In this document: positions 48,441 to 56,545 of the stretch, piece after piece
How positions within the stretch are numbered: the stretch's first letter is position 1
Layout: every line of letters starts with the position of its first letter
Source: Rhodovastum atsumiense
GTDB lineage: Bacteria > Pseudomonadota > Alphaproteobacteria > Acetobacterales > Acetobacteraceae
DNA: 64,000 nt
NCBI RefSeq assembly: GCF_937425535.1
Contig: NZ_OW485606.1
Span: 1 to 64,000, forward strand
Direction of reading: 5' to 3'
Notes under the pieces: generated by a model
Databases searched by the model: none
What the model saw: only the letters and a program-made list of their open reading frames with translations
Told to the model about the DNA's origin: nothing
Program-made: the position numbers and the translations under genes

Positions 48441-48571
48441 CGGCCGGCGCGGGCGAGGGTGCGAACCGCGCCGGCCGCGCTGCCGGAACCCTGACGTCCG
48501 TCCTGCGAAGGGACTCCGGACAGCTCCGCTCCTACGCTTGGTCGCAGGCCTCGTTCCGGGACCGCGGGCAA

Positions 48572-48847
48572 TTATTTGCCGGATCGATCCTTTCCACGTC
48601 GCGCCCGGGTTGCTTTCGCGGATGGCGGAAGTGCCCGGAGCGACCAGATCGCGATGGCGCGGGCGCAGCACAGCGCGATCTCCATGTCGGAAATATCGGG
48701 GAACAGCCGCTGGATCTCAACGGCGGCGGCCAACTCGCCGGACTGCTCAAAGGCTTCCCGGATGGCGGCAGCTTCGGCTTCGGCTCCCATGAACATGCTT
48801 GGCAGCATGGCAGGCGCAAGTTGAACATACGTGTAAAAAGATGTCAC
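48572..48847 (-). CDS. Hypothetical protein with FYTYVQL leader
   Basis: A 91-residue frame from a GTG (VTSFYTYVQLAPAMLPSMFM). The core (AAAIREAFEQSGELAAAVEI; QRLFPDISDMEIALCCARAI) looks like a genuine helical protein. Its first codons lie in the 23-bp repeat shared with the recombinase remnant at 47200, so promoter and leader were probably copied between them. Confidence 0.5.
   Translation of the reverse strand: MTSFYTYVQLAPAMLPSMFMGAEAEAAAIREAFEQSGELAAAVEIQRLFPDISDMEIALCCARAIAIWSLRALPPSAKATRARRGKDRSGK
48818..48840 (-). repeat. 23-bp repeat, right copy
   Basis: Exact reverse complement of 47207-47229, at the start of the gene ending at 48572. The pair makes a 1.6-kb inverted-repeat-bounded segment. 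Confidence 0.6.
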
Positions 48848-48911
48848 AAGGCTAGCGTCACCGGTAGCTATCGAGTCAACTGCGTGAGACAGGCGAGCGC
48901 GCGGGGATGGT

Positions 48912-49088
48912 TTAGTAGCCCGGCTCGCAGCCGCCCGCCCAGGTTGGGCAAGACGGGCATTCCCGCGCCGTGTCTTCGTAGTCTTGAGCCAATTTAAGCA
49001 GCAAATTTCGAGTCCCTGCGTCCCTGGCACCATTAGCAAGGGACCGAAAACGGTCGGCTTCCTGAGACAAAAAGGAAGGGTTCGACAT
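48912..49088 (-). CDS. Small conserved alphaproteobacterial-type protein
   Basis: A 58-residue protein (MSNPSFLSQEADRFRSLANG; TRNLLLKLAQDYEDTARECP). The A-D-R-F-R-x-LA ... LL-x-LA-x-DYE pattern is common in short hypothetical proteins of Rhizobiales and Rhodospirillales. Ends with a Cys-rich tail (CPSCPTWAGGCEPGY). Unknown function. Confidence 0.55.
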   Translation of the reverse strand: MSNPSFLSQEADRFRSLANGARDAGTRNLLLKLAQDYEDTARECPSCPTWAGGCEPGY

Positions 49089-49346
49089 ACTTGCGGCTGA
49101 GTGCATCGTGTACTACTTATATTTTGTTATTTTTCTTCCCTGATCTGCAAATCATGAGCACGCTAATAAAGGGATTTCTATCAAGAGATACGCGAGATGA
49201 CGACAAACCCCCGTGTCTATTGCCGTGCTTTCGATCAATCCGATGAGCTTGAAGCTTCCGCCCAAGGTGTGGGCCGGGTGCGGTCCACCTTGGCTGCGGC
49301 GCGATCCGGGGGCAGTGTTGTCTGCCTCGGCCGCAGCCTCAGGGGA

Positions 49347-49649
49347 TCATGGAGGCAGGATCGGCAGATGGCCTGGGCATTTGACGCTATTTAGCCACAT
49401 CAGCATAGCTGCAACCGATTTTCGGCGGTCAGCATGTATGCTCCGATAAATTTTCTTAAAAACACGACAATGAACGTAATATCTCCATGCACCAAGCCCG
49501 TATTGATCGACTAATCCACAAGGGTCAAAGCCAGTAATACTATACTCTGCCTCCATTCCAGAGATATATTTGTATTCAGCATTTGGGCACGTGCTGGCGA
49601 GATCGTAAGCACTGTCTGGAGTGTTATTTACGGCACGGGCGGCGTTCAT
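49347..49649 (-). CDS. Hypothetical low-GC protein
   Basis: A 100-residue frame (MNAARAVNNTPDSAYDLAST; YSITGFDPCGLVDQYGLGAW) with Tyr- and Asn-rich composition unlike the neighbours. The surrounding DNA is AT-rich, so it may be a recent import. Family not recognised. The 280 bp on its far side (49650-49925) hold only AT-rich DNA and a GTTATTATACGTATATAATAG-type imperfect palindrome near 49680. Confidence 0.35.
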   Translation of the reverse strand: MNAARAVNNTPDSAYDLASTCPNAEYKYISGMEAEYSITGFDPCGLVDQYGLGAWRYYVHCRVFKKIYRSIHADRRKSVAAMLMWLNSVKCPGHLPILPP

Positions 49650-49925
49650 TTCGAATAATCTCCAATTTCCAGATGTAAGTTATTATACGTATATAATAGC
49701 ATATGTAAATAAATCGCCACCCCTTACCGCACGGCCGCGGGATCGCGGTGTTATCGCGTCTGACAGGGGCGCAACCAATCCGTCGATTCCAGGTGCAGGC
49801 TGTGAACCGTGCAATCCTGCCCGCTCTATGGCGCGCCCCCTCGCCATTGAAAAGGCTTCGAGGCGGGCACTTGCACGTGTTATGCAGGCAATCGATTCTA
49901 TCTTAGGTTGTAAACGAGGCCGACC

Positions 49926-50831
49926 ATGACGGACGAACGGTGGGACTGTGGGCGGTGTCGCGACGAGGTGCTGCTGTTCCCCTTCACAATGGCTTTCCAG
50001 CCCATCGTCGATCTTGCAGAGATGCGCATCGATGGGCACGAGGCTCTGGTGCGCGGCCCCTCCGGCGAGAGCGCGGGATCGATCCTGGCGCAAATCGACG
50101 ACGGGAACCGCTATGCCTTCGATCAAGCCTGCCGCGTCAAGGCGATCGAGATGGCGGCCCGGCTCGGCCTTGATGGTCGGCTCAACATCAACTTCTTGCC
50201 CAACGCCGTCTACGAGCCGCGCGCCTGCATCCGCCGCACCCTCGCCGCCGCCGCCGCGAACGGCTTCTCGCTCGGACGCCTGACTTTCGAGTTTACGGAA
50301 AACGAGAGCATCGCCGATGCTGCGCACACGCGCGCCATCCTCGAAGAGTACCACCGCCACGGCTTCAAGGTCGCACTCGACGATTTCGGGACCGGGTATT
50401 CCGGTCTCGCCCGCCTCGTCGAGCTGAAGCCCGACATCATCAAGCTCGACCGTCAGCTCATCGTGGATTGCGACCAGGACCGCACGCGGTTCGGCATCGT
50501 CGCCAGCCTCGTCACGCTCACCAGCCAACTCGGGGTCAAGCTCGTTGTCGAGGGTGTCGAGCGGATTGGCGAGGTCGAGGCGCTGCGGGAGGCGGGTGTG
50601 CGTTACATGCAGGGCTTCTTCTTCGCGCACCCGGCCTTCGAGGCCGTCGTCGCGTCCGAGGCGATCTCCTGGCCTGTGCCCGCGTGCCTACCGCCGGCGC
50701 CCGCGTCGAGACCGCTGTCCGGACCGCCGCGTGGGGCAGAATGCTCGCCAATCCGTTCGGCCACGCTTCTGCCTAATCCAGTTCCTCGGCTGGGGCTACG
50801 ACGAGATCGCCGAACCGGGGTGACGCCATAG
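49926..50831 (+). CDS. EAL-domain c-di-GMP phosphodiesterase
   Basis: A 301-residue, cytosolic single-domain protein. All usual catalytic and metal residues are visible: HEALVRG (EAL), LNINFLPNAV, LTFEFTENES, VALDDFGTGYSGLARL, IIKLDRQLI, KLVVEGVER and MQGFFFAHP. It has no GGDEF or sensor domain. It should lower c-di-GMP and so favour motility over biofilm. The last ~50 residues are basic and disordered and may come from a frameshifted extension. Confidence 0.85.
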   Translation: MTDERWDCGRCRDEVLLFPFTMAFQPIVDLAEMRIDGHEALVRGPSGESAGSILAQIDDGNRYAFDQACRVKAIEMAARLGLDGRLNINFLPNAVYEPRACIRRTLAAAAANGFSLGRLTFEFTENESIADAAHTRAILEEYHRHGFKVALDDFGTGYSGLARLVELKPDIIKLDRQLIVDCDQDRTRFGIVASLVTLTSQLGVKLVVEGVERIGEVEALREAGVRYMQGFFFAHPAFEAVVASEAISWPVPACLPPAPASRPLSGPPRGAECSPIRSATLLPNPVPRLGLRRDRRTGVTP

Positions 50832-51150
50832 GGGCAGGTTATCAGGCCAGATCTCGGTGCCGCCATAGAACGGGCAGAAAAGCACGCTTCGTGGCGCGGA
50901 TCGGGAACGAAGCAGAGGTTGGAAGGCTGGGAAGTCGATCGGAGGGGCGCGTCAGACCGGAGAAAAGCCGTCAGCGGGCTTCTGTGCGGCTGCCAGGACG
51001 TAGAGCGTCTGACTAGGGAGCGACGCCCATCAACGATGGCCGCCTGACCGCCTTCGTCACGGAATCCCAAATTCCCAGCACCTTTATCAAGCTCAGAAGC
51101 CAGCTGAGGAAAGGATGTAATCAGGTAAAAATAAGATCTGAAATATATAA
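50832..51150. other. Intergenic region upstream of the MITE
   Basis: About 320 bp with no convincing gene. It begins GGTGACGCCATAGGGG at the end of the EAL gene, resembling the sequence after the 24011 box (GTGACGCCATAAGGGG) but lacking the leading GTC. It becomes AT-rich after 51070. Confidence 0.35.
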
Positions 51151-51320
51151 GGCTCTTATCGGGTTCCGGGGTGGTGAGCCAGAGTCGGAATGCGACTGCT
51201 TATCTTGGCTCGAATTGCCTTAATAAATCAGTAACTTGGCGAGCGTACCCATGGCGGAGCAGCAAGGCTGACGGCTATCGGCGACCCATCACCCCGAAAC
51301 CCGATAAGAGCCATATATAA
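51143..51320. mobile_element. MITE with 8-bp target duplication (ISL3-like ends)
   Basis: A 162-bp element (51151-51312) with ~30-bp terminal inverted repeats: GGCTCTTATCGGGTT-CCGGGG and its right-hand counterpart GGCTCTTATCGGGTT-TCGGGG (reverse strand), about 26 of 30 positions matching. It is flanked by perfect 8-bp direct repeats ATATATAA at 51143-51150 and 51313-51320. No open frame inside. The GGCTCTT start and AT-rich 8-bp duplications fit ISL3-family transposition. Confidence 0.7.
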
Positions 51321-51457
51321 AAGCAATTTTGTATCATTAAAAGTTGTATAACATTCAGAGTATATCTATCTATGCGGGAATTCTGTCATCACTCGCATCC
51401 GGACATGCTGTCCAGATCCTCTCCCCGTGCAATCCCCCCTAGCGGCGCCACATCACG

Positions 51458-53152
51458 ATGAACCAGATTCTCGATCACCTCAGCATCCGATCCAAAGTCG
51501 TCACGGCTTTCGCGATCGTCCTCGCCTGCACGATCGGCCTCGGCTTGTTCGCGGTGCAACGGCTGGCGGCGGTCAATGTCGCGGCGGCCGAGATGCGCGA
51601 CGACCAGCTTCCCAGCATCCAGGCGCTCGGTCGCCTCGATTATCTCGTGACACGCTTCCGGGCATTCCAGGCGGCCTATCTCCTCGCCCCAGAGGGTGCG
51701 GCCAAGGCGGAGGACGCCAGAATACTGCGCGACTTGCGCGAGCAGATCGAGCAGGCTCTGCTGGCATACCGCCCTCTGATGAATCCGGGCCGGGAGCAGC
51801 AGATGGGGGAGATGTTCACCCAGGCGGTCACTGCGTATTTTGCCCTGAACGACCGGTTCCAAGCCCTTGTCCAGGCGAACGAGCACGTGCAGGCGACGAG
51901 CTTCTACCGCAGCGAGATGCGCGAGAGGTTCAACAATGACCTGCAGGCACGCCTGGATGCCCTGATCGAGTACAACTCCGAGCAGGCCCGCATCAGCGGC
52001 GAGCGCGGCGCCGCCCTTGGCGAATCAGCGCAGACCTGGATCTTCGTCGTGCTCGGCCTAATGAGCGGGCTTTGCCTGCTCAATGGCTGGCTGATGGTGC
52101 GCGGCATTTCCACCCCGATCCTGACCATGACAGCGGCGATGCGCCGGCTCGCCGGGCACGACCTGACCACCGAGATCGTCGGCACCGGGCGCGGCGACGA
52201 GATCGGAGCGATGGCGGCCGCCCTGCAGGTGTTCAAGGACAATATGCTCACCGCCGACCGCCTCACCGCCGAGCAGGCTACGGCGCGGGCGGCACAGGAG
52301 CGGCGTGCGGCGCAGGTCGACGCGCTGGTGCAGGACTTCGAGCGGCAGGTGGCCGAGCTGGTGCAGCACCTTGCCTCCTCCGCCACCCAGATGACCGCGA
52401 CCGCGGGGCAAATGACCCGCACGGCAGACCAGACTAGCACCCAGGCGAGCGCCGTTGCCACCGCCGCGCAGGACGCCTCCAGCAGCGTCCAGACCGTCGC
52501 CTCGGCCACCGAGGAACTCTCCGCCTCGATCGGCGAGATCACCCGGCAGGTCGAACAATCCACCACCGTCGCCCATCAGGCGGTGGAGGAGGCGCAGCGC
52601 ACTAACGCGACCGTGCGGGCACTGGCGGAAGCGGCGCAGAAGATCGGCGACGTGGTCGGGCTGATCACCAGCATCGCCGGGCAGACTAACCTGCTGGCGC
52701 TGAACGCGACGATCGAGGCGGCGCGGGCGGGCGACGCCGGAAAGGGCTTCGCCGTGGTGGCGGGCGAGGTCAAGAATCTCGCCAGCCAGACCGCGCGCGC
52801 CACCGGCGAGATCGGCGCGCAGATCGCGCGCATCCAGGCGGCGACGCAGGACGCGGTCGGCGCGATCGGCAGCATCGTGCGCACCATCGATCAGGTCAAC
52901 AGCATCACCGGCACAATCGCCGTCGCGGTGAAGGAGCAGGGCTCGGCCACCGCCGAGATCGCCCGCAGCGTCCAGCACGCCGCCACCGGCACCGGTGAGG
53001 TGACCCGCAATATCGGCGGCGTCAGCCGCGCGGCCGAGGAGACCGGGCAGGCCTCGCAGCAGGTGCTGGAAGTGGCGGACAGCCTGTCCAGGGGCGCTGA
53101 GCGGCTCGCTGGTCAGGTCGGCAGCTTCATCTCCGGGGTCAGGGCCGCCTGA
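51458..53152 (+). CDS. Methyl-accepting chemotaxis protein (4HB sensor)
   Basis: A 564-residue receptor. TM1 is at ~14-34 (VVTAFAIVLACTIGLGLFAV) and TM2 at ~191-212 (TWIFVVLGLMSGLCLLNGWL). A four-helix-bundle periplasmic sensor lies between them. HAMP is at ~214-266. A long coiled-coil signalling domain carries the tip QTNLLALNATIEAARAGDAG, the CheA/CheW contact. No C-terminal CheR pentapeptide. Ligand unknown. A complete chemoreceptor is unusual cargo for phage-like DNA. Confidence 0.85.
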   Translation: MNQILDHLSIRSKVVTAFAIVLACTIGLGLFAVQRLAAVNVAAAEMRDDQLPSIQALGRLDYLVTRFRAFQAAYLLAPEGAAKAEDARILRDLREQIEQALLAYRPLMNPGREQQMGEMFTQAVTAYFALNDRFQALVQANEHVQATSFYRSEMRERFNNDLQARLDALIEYNSEQARISGERGAALGESAQTWIFVVLGLMSGLCLLNGWLMVRGISTPILTMTAAMRRLAGHDLTTEIVGTGRGDEIGAMAAALQVFKDNMLTADRLTAEQATARAAQERRAAQVDALVQDFERQVAELVQHLASSATQMTATAGQMTRTADQTSTQASAVATAAQDASSSVQTVASATEELSASIGEITRQVEQSTTVAHQAVEEAQRTNATVRALAEAAQKIGDVVGLITSIAGQTNLLALNATIEAARAGDAGKGFAVVAGEVKNLASQTARATGEIGAQIARIQAATQDAVGAIGSIVRTIDQVNSITGTIAVAVKEQGSATAEIARSVQHAATGTGEVTRNIGGVSRAAEETGQASQQVLEVADSLSRGAERLAGQVGSFISGVRAA

Positions 53153-53375
53153 GTATCCGCCGGCACCGCGGACGACTCCCTGTCCGGCGAGTCCCGGTTT
53201 ATGCCGGCGTACGGGCGCCGTGGCAGTATCCGCTCCTGCCTTCCTGGCCCGTCTCTCGCGCCTCGCGGGTGCGTGGCTGGCTGGCGATGCCACTGGAGAC
53301 TCCGTGGGCGCCGGCCTGAACGGCTGGGGATGCTCAACTCTGGATGTTCCAGGCGCCGACGTTCATCGCACGGCC

Positions 53376-53714
53376 TGGGACTTCTTGTCACACTGGCCAA
53401 CAAGGAACTGAACCAATTTCCCGCCCTGCGGCTTCATGCCGGGCGGGGGGGGCTGCATCGGCCGGCGGAGAACTTATCCACAGGCGGGGTGGGACTTCTT
53501 GTCACAGCAAGTGGGACTTCTTGTCACACCCCCCTCAGAGCGCCCCAAATGATATCAATGGGTTACATGAGTTATCCCGGGACTTCTTGTCACACAAGCT
53601 AATATAAGAATCAAATATCTTGCTAATAGCTCGTGTGACAAGAAGTCCCACCCCCGCCTGTGGACACCTCTCCCCGCCACTCTCCCCGCCAGGGGGGTGT
53701 GACAAGAAGTCCCA
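53376..53714. other. Iteron-type replication origin
   Basis: Six copies of TGGGACTTCTTGTCACA: forward at 53376-53393, 53490-53507, 53512-53529 and 53579-53595 (first base C), reverse at 53633-53650 and 53697-53714. The copies at 53490 and 53512 are 22 bp apart, two helical turns. A larger ~30-bp inverted repeat (53477-53506 and 53634-53664), joining CCACAGGCGGGG to an iteron, frames an AT-rich segment (~53545-53632) that is a good unwinding element. A DnaA box is present. The initiator gene follows directly. Confidence 0.85.
53474..53482 (+). promoter_or_regulatory. DnaA box in the origin
   Basis: TTATCCACA, a perfect match to TTATNCACA, overlapping the left arm of the large inverted repeat. 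A partial copy (TGTGGACA) lies at the mirror position near 53659. Confidence 0.75.
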
Positions 53715-53749
53715 CTTCCGAGCCGCCGCAGATGTGGCATGCTCGCGGC

Positions 53750-54670
53750 ATGGGAACCATCCACGATCTTCTCGTCGCCAAGGGCAAGCAAGGCACGCTA
53801 AATCTCGACGTGCGCCGAGAGGTAATCGAGGCTGCAACCGAGTATTTAGGCAATGAAGATACCGGTATCGGCTTTCTTTTCTCGGGCTGGTGCCAAGCAG
53901 CGTTGCCTCACAAGCGCCTTCCAGACGGCCAGGATTGGCAAGTAGACGCTGAAAACATCAGCCTAATTGTCGAATCGGGCGCACGCCCCGGCCTTAACGG
54001 GAAGCCTGTTAATGTCGGAGTCCCATTCGGCGCGCGCGCAAGGATGATTTTATTCTACCTTCAGTCAGAAGCACTCCGCACGCAGAGCCCGGAAGTGCGG
54101 CTCGGCTCAAGCATGCGGGACTGGCTTGAGCGGATGGGGATTCCGTGGGGCGGCGGCGTAGTGAAGGCGGTCCGCGAACAGTCTGAACGCATCGCCTATT
54201 GCCGGCTGACGTTCCATATGCGTCGCGGGGGCAAAGTCGGGCTATTAAATCAGAACATTATTGAAGCGGCTATGTTTGAGCCATCTATGGACGGATCTGG
54301 CAAATTGCTTGCTGAGAATGCCAGACTGTCAGATGGGTTCTTTCAACAACTCCAAAAACATCCCGTTCCGATAGAAGAGGCTGCTGTGAAGGCCCTGTCG
54401 AATAATAGCCAGGGCCTGGATGTGTATGCGTGGCTGGCTTACAGGCTCCACGCCCTATCGAAGCCGCAGCCCGTGAGCTGGAAGGCTTTGAAGGCGCAAT
54501 TCGGGCTTGGCATCGGCCGAATGGTTGATTTCCGGCGGCTGTTCCTGGCCAACGTGCAACTCGCTTTGGCGGTTTATCCGGACGCCAAGATAGAAGTAGG
54601 GGACGGCGGGATGATCCTGCACCCTTCACGGCCTCCGGTCGCGCCGCGCCAACTCGCACCCGGCTCCTGA
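53750..54670 (+). CDS. repA: Plasmid replication initiator RepA
   Basis: A 306-residue protein beginning MGTIHDLLVAKGKQGTLNLD, then NEDTGIGFLFSGWCQAALPH-KRLPDG and VNVGVPFGARARMILFYLQS. This is the pattern I know from iteron-plasmid RepA proteins of alphaproteobacteria. The C-terminal region (LDVYAWLAYRLHALSKPQPV, SWKALKAQFGLGIGRMVDFR) looks like the DNA-binding winged helix. It lies 35 nt after the last iteron, so autoregulation through iteron binding is likely. An ATG at 53732 (MWHARGMGTIHD) is an alternative start. Confidence 0.85.
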   Translation: MGTIHDLLVAKGKQGTLNLDVRREVIEAATEYLGNEDTGIGFLFSGWCQAALPHKRLPDGQDWQVDAENISLIVESGARPGLNGKPVNVGVPFGARARMILFYLQSEALRTQSPEVRLGSSMRDWLERMGIPWGGGVVKAVREQSERIAYCRLTFHMRRGGKVGLLNQNIIEAAMFEPSMDGSGKLLAENARLSDGFFQQLQKHPVPIEEAAVKALSNNSQGLDVYAWLAYRLHALSKPQPVSWKALKAQFGLGIGRMVDFRRLFLANVQLALAVYPDAKIEVGDGGMILHPSRPPVAPRQLAPGS

Positions 54671-54746
54671 AGCGCCGCGAGCCAGCCGCCCACAGAGTCC
54701 CCAGCCCCGCTGGCCTGTCGATCCGAGCCGGCGAACCGGTAGGGGC

Positions 54747-54762
54747 GCGACAAGAAGTCCCA
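54747..54762 (-). repeat. Isolated degenerate iteron downstream of repA
   Basis: GCGACAAGAAGTCCCA differs from the reverse iteron (GTGACAAGAAGTCCCA) at one position. It sits 76 bp after the repA stop. It could be a RepA-binding control site or a leftover of a longer array. Confidence 0.6.
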
Positions 54763-54849
54763 GATTGGGCCGCCCTTGCGGCGGCTCTGCCGGTTCAGGC
54801 CGACGCCTGGGCCGGCCCCGTCTTGGCTCACGCTCCGCACCCGGCCCGG

Positions 54850-55056
54850 CGTTTTCGACGGCGCCCCCGGGAATTGCTGGACGCGCAGCTCGTCCGGCCA
54901 CTCGGCCGGGTTATCGCCCTTCCCGGTCACGCCCGGCCACGCCTCGCGGCGGGATCCGGTCTGCTTGAAGAAGAACGGGACGCCCAGGTCGGATCCATCG
55001 GGCGCGCCTTCGGGCCGCTCTCCCCGCCACAGATCAGCCAATGACGCCCTTCTCAT
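54850..55056 (-). pseudogene. C-terminal remnant of a DUF5131 (Gp37/Gp68)-like protein
   Basis: Reads LADLWRGERPEGAPDGSDLG, VPFFFKQTGSRREAWPGVTG, KGDNPAEWPDELRVQQFPGA. The V-P-x-F-F-K-Q-x-G and P-x-E-W-P-x-D-L-R-V-x-x-F-P segments are the C-terminal signature of DUF5131 phage proteins. Nothing upstream supplies the N-terminal radical-SAM-like part. The dUTPase gene ends 42 bp upstream of its start, so the gene is 5'-truncated. Confidence 0.5.
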
Positions 55057-55098
55057 CCGGCGGTGGGGCCTGACGCGGAGGCGCCAGGAGGACTGCCG

Positions 55099-55584
55099 TC
55101 ATCCCATCGCCCCCGTGCTGCCGAACCCCTTGGCGCCACGGGCGGTCTGCGGCAGCTCCCGCTCCTCGCCGACCGCGTAGGAGATGCGCTGGAACACGAT
55201 CTGGCACAGCTTCACACCGTGGATGACGTGCCAGGGCTCGTTCCCGGTGTTGAGGACGATCACCTGATACTCGCCGGTGTATCCCTCGTCGCAGACGCCG
55301 CCCAGGATGGTGATGCCGTAGCGATCGGCGAGGCCCGACTTGTCCAGCAGATGGGCAAAGGTCCCCTCCGGCGGGGTGATGGCGAGCCCGGTCGGGATGC
55401 GCCGGCGCTGCCCCGGTGGGACGGTCAGGCACAGGATGCCACCGGCCACCCTCTCCGCCCCGTCGCGCTTGTAGAGGTCGGCGCACAGGTCGAGCCCGGC
55501 ATCCTTGGGGTGCGCCCGGGTCGGTACCGTGGCCGTCATGGTCAGGCGGCGGAAGCCGAACGTCTCGGCGGCTGGCTCGCTCAT
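55099..55584 (-). CDS. dut: dUTPase
   Basis: A 161-residue trimeric-type dUTP pyrophosphatase. Motif 1 AGLDLCADL, motif 2 LDKSGLADR, motif 3 GGVCDEGYTGEYQVIVLN, motif 4 KLCQIVFQRI and the C-terminal motif 5 AKGFGSTGAMG are all visible. It hydrolyses dUTP to dUMP, keeping uracil out of phage DNA and supplying thymidylate precursor. Its start overlaps the gene upstream by 4 nt. Confidence 0.9.
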   Translation of the reverse strand: MSEPAAETFGFRRLTMTATVPTRAHPKDAGLDLCADLYKRDGAERVAGGILCLTVPPGQRRRIPTGLAITPPEGTFAHLLDKSGLADRYGITILGGVCDEGYTGEYQVIVLNTGNEPWHVIHGVKLCQIVFQRISYAVGEERELPQTARGAKGFGSTGAMG

Positions 55585-55868
55585 CGGCCGGCCTCCGCTG
55601 CCTCGTCGCGCAGATCCGAGACAATCAGCCGGCGCGCCATGTCCGTCAGGCGGAGAAGGGCGAAGGCGGTGGCGAAGCTGCCGGCCTCCGGCGTCGGGCG
55701 CATTGCCTGCTCCCTGCAATGCGCCAGCATCGCGGCATCCTCGGATTCCTGGCCCTGCAAGACTGCGGCGGCGGCGAGTTTGTGAACGTCCCTCGGCACG
55801 TCGAACTCCTTTTCTGCTGTTCCCCGCTGCGTCGTTTGGAAACGGCGCCTCGATCTGACTACCACCAT
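55581..55868 (-). CDS. Hypothetical protein upstream of dut
   Basis: A 95-residue protein (MVVVRSRRRFQTTQRGTAEK; VHKLAAAAVLQGQESEDAAM; FALLRLTDMARRLIVSDLRD), helical C-terminal part. It overlaps dut by 4 nt, so they form an operon. The 165 bp between it and the divergent gene at 56034 carry several GCCGGA/TCCGG-rich short repeats and probably both promoters. Confidence 0.5.
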   Translation of the reverse strand: MVVVRSRRRFQTTQRGTAEKEFDVPRDVHKLAAAAVLQGQESEDAAMLAHCREQAMRPTPEAGSFATAFALLRLTDMARRLIVSDLRDEAAEAGR

Positions 55869-56033
55869 TCCATCCTACGGACCAGGACAAAGGCCGGACA
55901 CTTACCGGATTTTTGACGGATACACCTACGGATAGAAGCCGGATGTATGCTGGACAGTTTGCCCGGATTGGGGGATGATTCGACTCTCGAATCGCGGCAT
56001 GGTCCCCCCGCATGCCTGGACAGAGGCGGGACG

Positions 56034-56528
56034 ATGACCGGACGGAAGAGAGGTGCCTTGGTAGTGGACGCGATCCTCGAAGCGGCTCGTCAGCGGCCTC
56101 CCGAGAAGCGGGGAGGCCATTCGCCGCTCTACGAGCATCTGTGGGACCACTACGAAGAGTTGGCGCCAGGGCTGAACCCGCCACGGCGCCCGTATTGGGA
56201 CGGGGTTGCGGCCGCGTTGCGCGCGCTGCATCCGGGAGAAACCGCGGCGCAGATCGCGGACGGCGACGGAAAGCCTCCTACCGGCGAGCGGGTCCGCAAG
56301 GCGTGGTGGCAGGTCCGCCGCGACAAGGCCCGGCTGGCAGGGGATGGGGCGCCCGCGAGGGCGCGCCCGGTCGCAAAAGAGACGCCAGCGCCAGAGGCGC
56401 CGGCTGCCGCCGCCGCGGCACCGGTGGCCAAGACGCGGCGGAAAACTGCTCCTCCTCCCGCGGCCGCCGCCGCGGAGGAGGAGGACGAAACGGACGTGCT
56501 GCAATTCGCAGGCGGCCGAAAAGTCTGA
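56034..56528 (+). CDS. Putative plasmid stability/mobilisation accessory protein
   Basis: A 164-residue protein. The N-terminal ~95 residues (RGALVVDAILEAARQRPPEK; SPLYEHLWDHYEELAPGLNP; VRKAWWQVRRDK) look like a compact DNA-binding domain; the rest is an Ala/Pro/Lys linker ending in an acidic tail. It precedes a P-loop ATPase and a tail-anchored protein, an order reminiscent of StbA-StbB-StbC or mobilisation clusters. Family assignment is by context only. Confidence 0.4.
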   Translation: MTGRKRGALVVDAILEAARQRPPEKRGGHSPLYEHLWDHYEELAPGLNPPRRPYWDGVAAALRALHPGETAAQIADGDGKPPTGERVRKAWWQVRRDKARLAGDGAPARARPVAKETPAPEAPAAAAAAPVAKTRRKTAPPPAAAAAEEEDETDVLQFAGGRKV

Positions 56529-56545
56529 TCTGAAAGGGAACTGGT

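Noticed and set aside
49197-49394. A 65-codon plus-strand frame.
   Set aside because: Composition looks random, there is no ribosome binding site of note, and it overlaps a more protein-like minus-strand frame.
50815-50840. GGTGACGCCATAGGGG at the end of the EAL gene as an eighth box.
   Set aside because: The leading GTC is missing and it lies within the EAL coding end. It resembles the sequence after the 24011 box but cannot be counted as the same site.
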